From Paraburkholderia terricola (GTDB lineage: Bacteria > Pseudomonadota > Gammaproteobacteria > Burkholderiales > Burkholderiaceae): a DNA stretch of 64,000 nt. Shown piece after piece: positions 61,785 through 64,000 of this stretch (position 1 is its first letter; each line of letters opens with the position of its first letter). A model generated the notes under the pieces. That model was not told the origin of the DNA and searched no databases. It saw nothing but the letters and a program-made list of their open reading frames with translations. The stretch covers positions 124,001 through 188,000 of the forward strand of contig NZ_FRAB01000010.1 in NCBI RefSeq assembly GCF_900142195.1. Reading direction: 5' to 3'. The position numbers were made by a program, and so were the translations under genes.

Positions 61785-63979
61785 ACAGGCGATCGAACCG
61801 GCTTGTCGCGCGGGGCTGCACGTTGCTTGTGCTCGGCTCTGTGCTCGCGTGTTCGTCATCACCGGCGCCCAAGGCGATCTGGTACGAGACAATGCCCGGC
61901 GCTACCCTCGCGTCCACCCGCTCCGCCGGGCCGGCCCTAGCCGGCGCACAGTCCGTCGCGACGTCGCCCCAACCAGCGCTCGGTCCCGAGGATCGCGTGT
62001 TCGTCAAAGACGGACATTTCTACACAGTCGGCGCGGACCTCAAAGCCGGCTCGGCAGACGATAAACGGATTCGCTTTTTCGGCGTCAGTCTCGCGCTTTC
62101 CGCCAATTTTCCTTCCCAAGCTGCCGGTGAAGCACTCGCCAGCCGCCTCGCCGCACTCGGCGTCAACATCGTACGGCTGCATGCGATCGATCAACCGGCT
62201 CATCATGCCGATGTGTACCCCGCCGGGATTCTTGTCGATGCTTCCCGCCCCGATCTAGACCAAGGTGCCGCACAGACGTTGAAGCGTTTAATTGCCCAAC
62301 TCGGCCGGCACGGCATTTACGCCGACCTGAATCTTCACGTCAACCATACCTTTCCTGCCTTGAGGAGCGGCGATGCCATTCCGCCGCAAAGCAAACCGTT
62401 GCAGATATTCGATGGGGATATGGTGCGTTGGCAGGAGCAGTACACACGGAATCTGGCGGCCGCGCTCGATCTTCGAAATACATTCAACCTCGCGCTGGTG
62501 GAAATCGACAATGAATCCACCTTAATCGACAACTGGCAAGAAGGACGCCTGCCCACGCTCGTGACCGGCCGATATCGCGACGAACTGGCCAAACAGTGGG
62601 CGCTATACGAGCAGACACATGAACTGGCAGGCAGGCCGCTGCCGATCGCACGAACCGGCCTCGCACCCGACGATGCCCGCCACGCCGCGGAGTTCTTCGT
62701 CTCGCTCGACCAGCGCTACATCGCCCGCATCGCCAAGGCGGTGCACGCCGTCGCCGGCGACGGCGTGGCAGTCTCCGGCACGCAGATCATTCATTCGGGG
62801 CGTTGGAAGCACGGTGGCTTCGCCAATTTCGACGTCAACGCAGCGGCGAACTATATCGACGCTCATTTCTATATCGACCACTACTGGTTTCCCGCCCGTC
62901 AATGGGACTGGTCGAACTGGCGCATTTCGAATAGCTGGCTCGGTGACGCCTTTGAGAACACGCTGCTCAATGTCGCCTTTGCGCGCGCACAGGGCAAACC
63001 GTTCGTCGTCAGCGAGTTCAACCAGCCATGGCCAAATCAGCAAGGCTCGGACCTGTTGCCGGTTGTCACGCAGTTCGCCCTTTCGCAGGACTGGGACGGG
63101 CTGATCCTTTATTCGTATTCGCATGACCAGCAGTGGGACACGGCCACGCCATCGGATTTCAGCCTGAAAGGCGACTGGACCAAGTTGGTGCAGTTCGCTC
63201 AGTGCGCGCGCTACTTTCGCGAAGGCGTCCCCGCAACCGCGCTGCCCCGCGCGATAATTTCATTGCCGCGCGATGAAAGGACCACCGCAGCACTGAACAA
63301 CGTGTCGGGCAATCTCGCTTCCTACCTTTCGACACACTTCAATGTGCCATCCTCGATTGCGATGGATAAGCAGATCCAGATCGGCGATGCCGCGCGCTTC
63401 GGCGTTCAGTCGACAGACGGCCCGCAGCAATCGTCGTCCTACCTGTCGTATGACCGGAACGCGCGCCAGATCGTGTTTGGTTCGTCATACGCCGCAGGAC
63501 TCTCCGGCTATCTGTCGGTAAACCAGCCGGTGCGCTCCTCGATGCTGGAATTGACCCTAGCTCCGCGCAATCGTGGCTTCGCCACCGCTTTCTTGACAAG
63601 CATCGACAGTGCACCGCTCATGCAGTCCACACGGATGCTGTTGTCATTGCCCGGCTCAACAATGGGAACGGCGACCAAAGGTCCACAACAGCTCAAATCA
63701 ACCGGCTTCCGCGATGCGTGGTGGACGATCCCGCCAGACACCGGCAATGCGCCATCGTCAAACCTATATGCGGTCAGCGCGCCCGTGCAAATGGAACGGA
63801 TTCCCGCCAACATCGCGCTCTACGTGCACCGCGCGCATGTATCGGTCTATGCACTGGACGCTTACGGGCAACGTATTTCAACAATCGAAGCACATACCGA
63901 CGGCGAACGCATCACGTTTTCGGTGAACGGCGCCGGGCAACCGTTCGCGGCCAGTTACGAGATCGTGACCCAGCGTTAA
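61781..63979 (+). CDS. Clan-A glycoside hydrolase-like lipoprotein
   Basis: 732 residues from ATG 61781, which overlaps the polymerase stop; a longer frame from 61499 runs through that gene and is rejected. The lipobox is SVLAC (C24). A (beta/alpha)8 domain begins with RIRFFGVSLALSANFP and GVNIVRLHAID. Its acid/base is N244-E245 in VEIDNEST, and its nucleophile is E412 in VVSEFNQPWPN, the clan-A (GH5-like) pair. A C-terminal beta domain follows (from about residue 500). It would cut or trim the polymer or another glycan in the periplasm or at the outer membrane. The specific GH family is uncertain. Confidence 0.82.
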   Translation: MNRRSNRLVARGCTLLVLGSVLACSSSPAPKAIWYETMPGATLASTRSAGPALAGAQSVATSPQPALGPEDRVFVKDGHFYTVGADLKAGSADDKRIRFFGVSLALSANFPSQAAGEALASRLAALGVNIVRLHAIDQPAHHADVYPAGILVDASRPDLDQGAAQTLKRLIAQLGRHGIYADLNLHVNHTFPALRSGDAIPPQSKPLQIFDGDMVRWQEQYTRNLAAALDLRNTFNLALVEIDNESTLIDNWQEGRLPTLVTGRYRDELAKQWALYEQTHELAGRPLPIARTGLAPDDARHAAEFFVSLDQRYIARIAKAVHAVAGDGVAVSGTQIIHSGRWKHGGFANFDVNAAANYIDAHFYIDHYWFPARQWDWSNWRISNSWLGDAFENTLLNVAFARAQGKPFVVSEFNQPWPNQQGSDLLPVVTQFALSQDWDGLILYSYSHDQQWDTATPSDFSLKGDWTKLVQFAQCARYFREGVPATALPRAIISLPRDERTTAALNNVSGNLASYLSTHFNVPSSIAMDKQIQIGDAARFGVQSTDGPQQSSSYLSYDRNARQIVFGSSYAAGLSGYLSVNQPVRSSMLELTLAPRNRGFATAFLTSIDSAPLMQSTRMLLSLPGSTMGTATKGPQQLKSTGFRDAWWTIPPDTGNAPSSNLYAVSAPVQMERIPANIALYVHRAHVSVYALDAYGQRISTIEAHTDGERITFSVNGAGQPFAASYEIVTQR

Positions 63980-64000
63980 GCGCCGCTCCTACGTCCCGGT

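Overview
The window looks like chromosome or megaplasmid sequence from a member of the Burkholderiaceae, most likely Paraburkholderia, Burkholderia or Caballeronia. The evidence is the high GC content, the codon use, paired DUF2844/DUF3443 secreted proteins, many IclR, LysR and RpiR regulators beside catabolic genes, and a Wzy-type exopolysaccharide locus. No tRNA, rRNA, complete insertion sequence or CRISPR array was seen.

Layout. 1-1.74 kb: the end of an unknown gene, a degenerate Sfp-like phosphopantetheinyl transferase and a convergent intact one. 1.8-8.4 kb: an aromatic-type catabolic operon (metallo-beta-lactamase-fold protein, FAD monooxygenase, DUF2783 protein, MFS transporter) divergent from two tandem IclR regulators, with an inverted repeat between them. 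8.5-14.9 kb: a carbohydrate ABC importer with a short-chain dehydrogenase and an RpiR regulator; its divergent control region has a HexR-like palindrome and a duplicated 45-bp palindromic element. 15.1-17.7 kb: a lower-GC accessory islet with a PAAR protein, a glycine-zipper putative effector, a small two-helix membrane protein (candidate immunity), and divergently a C4-like structured phage RNA leader with a small orphan gene. 18-23.3 kb: LysR, CaiB-type CoA-transferase, crotonase, nucleoside deoxyribosyltransferase, split YeeE/YedE transporter and a glycine-zipper protein. 23.5-29.8 kb: a Tat-exported purple acid phosphatase, an MFS transporter, a sugar-acid dehydratase and a LysR regulator. 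30-33 kb: a TetR regulator and a membrane GGDEF-EAL protein. 33-43 kb: a run of exported proteins (lipocalin-like, Mqo with a signal peptide, VirK-like, lipoproteins, YjbH-like, DUF3443/DUF2844).

44-64 kb: exopolysaccharide supply and assembly. galU and rfbBAC make UDP-glucose and dTDP-sugars. A sugar transferase starts the lipid-linked unit, a DUF1972 glycosyltransferase extends it, a Wzy-like protein polymerises it, and Wza, Wzc and a low-molecular-weight tyrosine phosphatase export and control it. A clan-A glycosidase-like lipoprotein is translationally coupled to the polymerase. rfbD survives only as about 19 codons, and two paralogous GlxA-like AraC regulators sit inside the locus.

The strongest candidates for undescribed biology are the PAAR/glycine-zipper/small-membrane-protein module, the pepsin-like architecture visible in the DUF3443 lipoprotein paired with DUF2844, the C4-like RNA leader, and a structured orphan sRNA candidate before galU.
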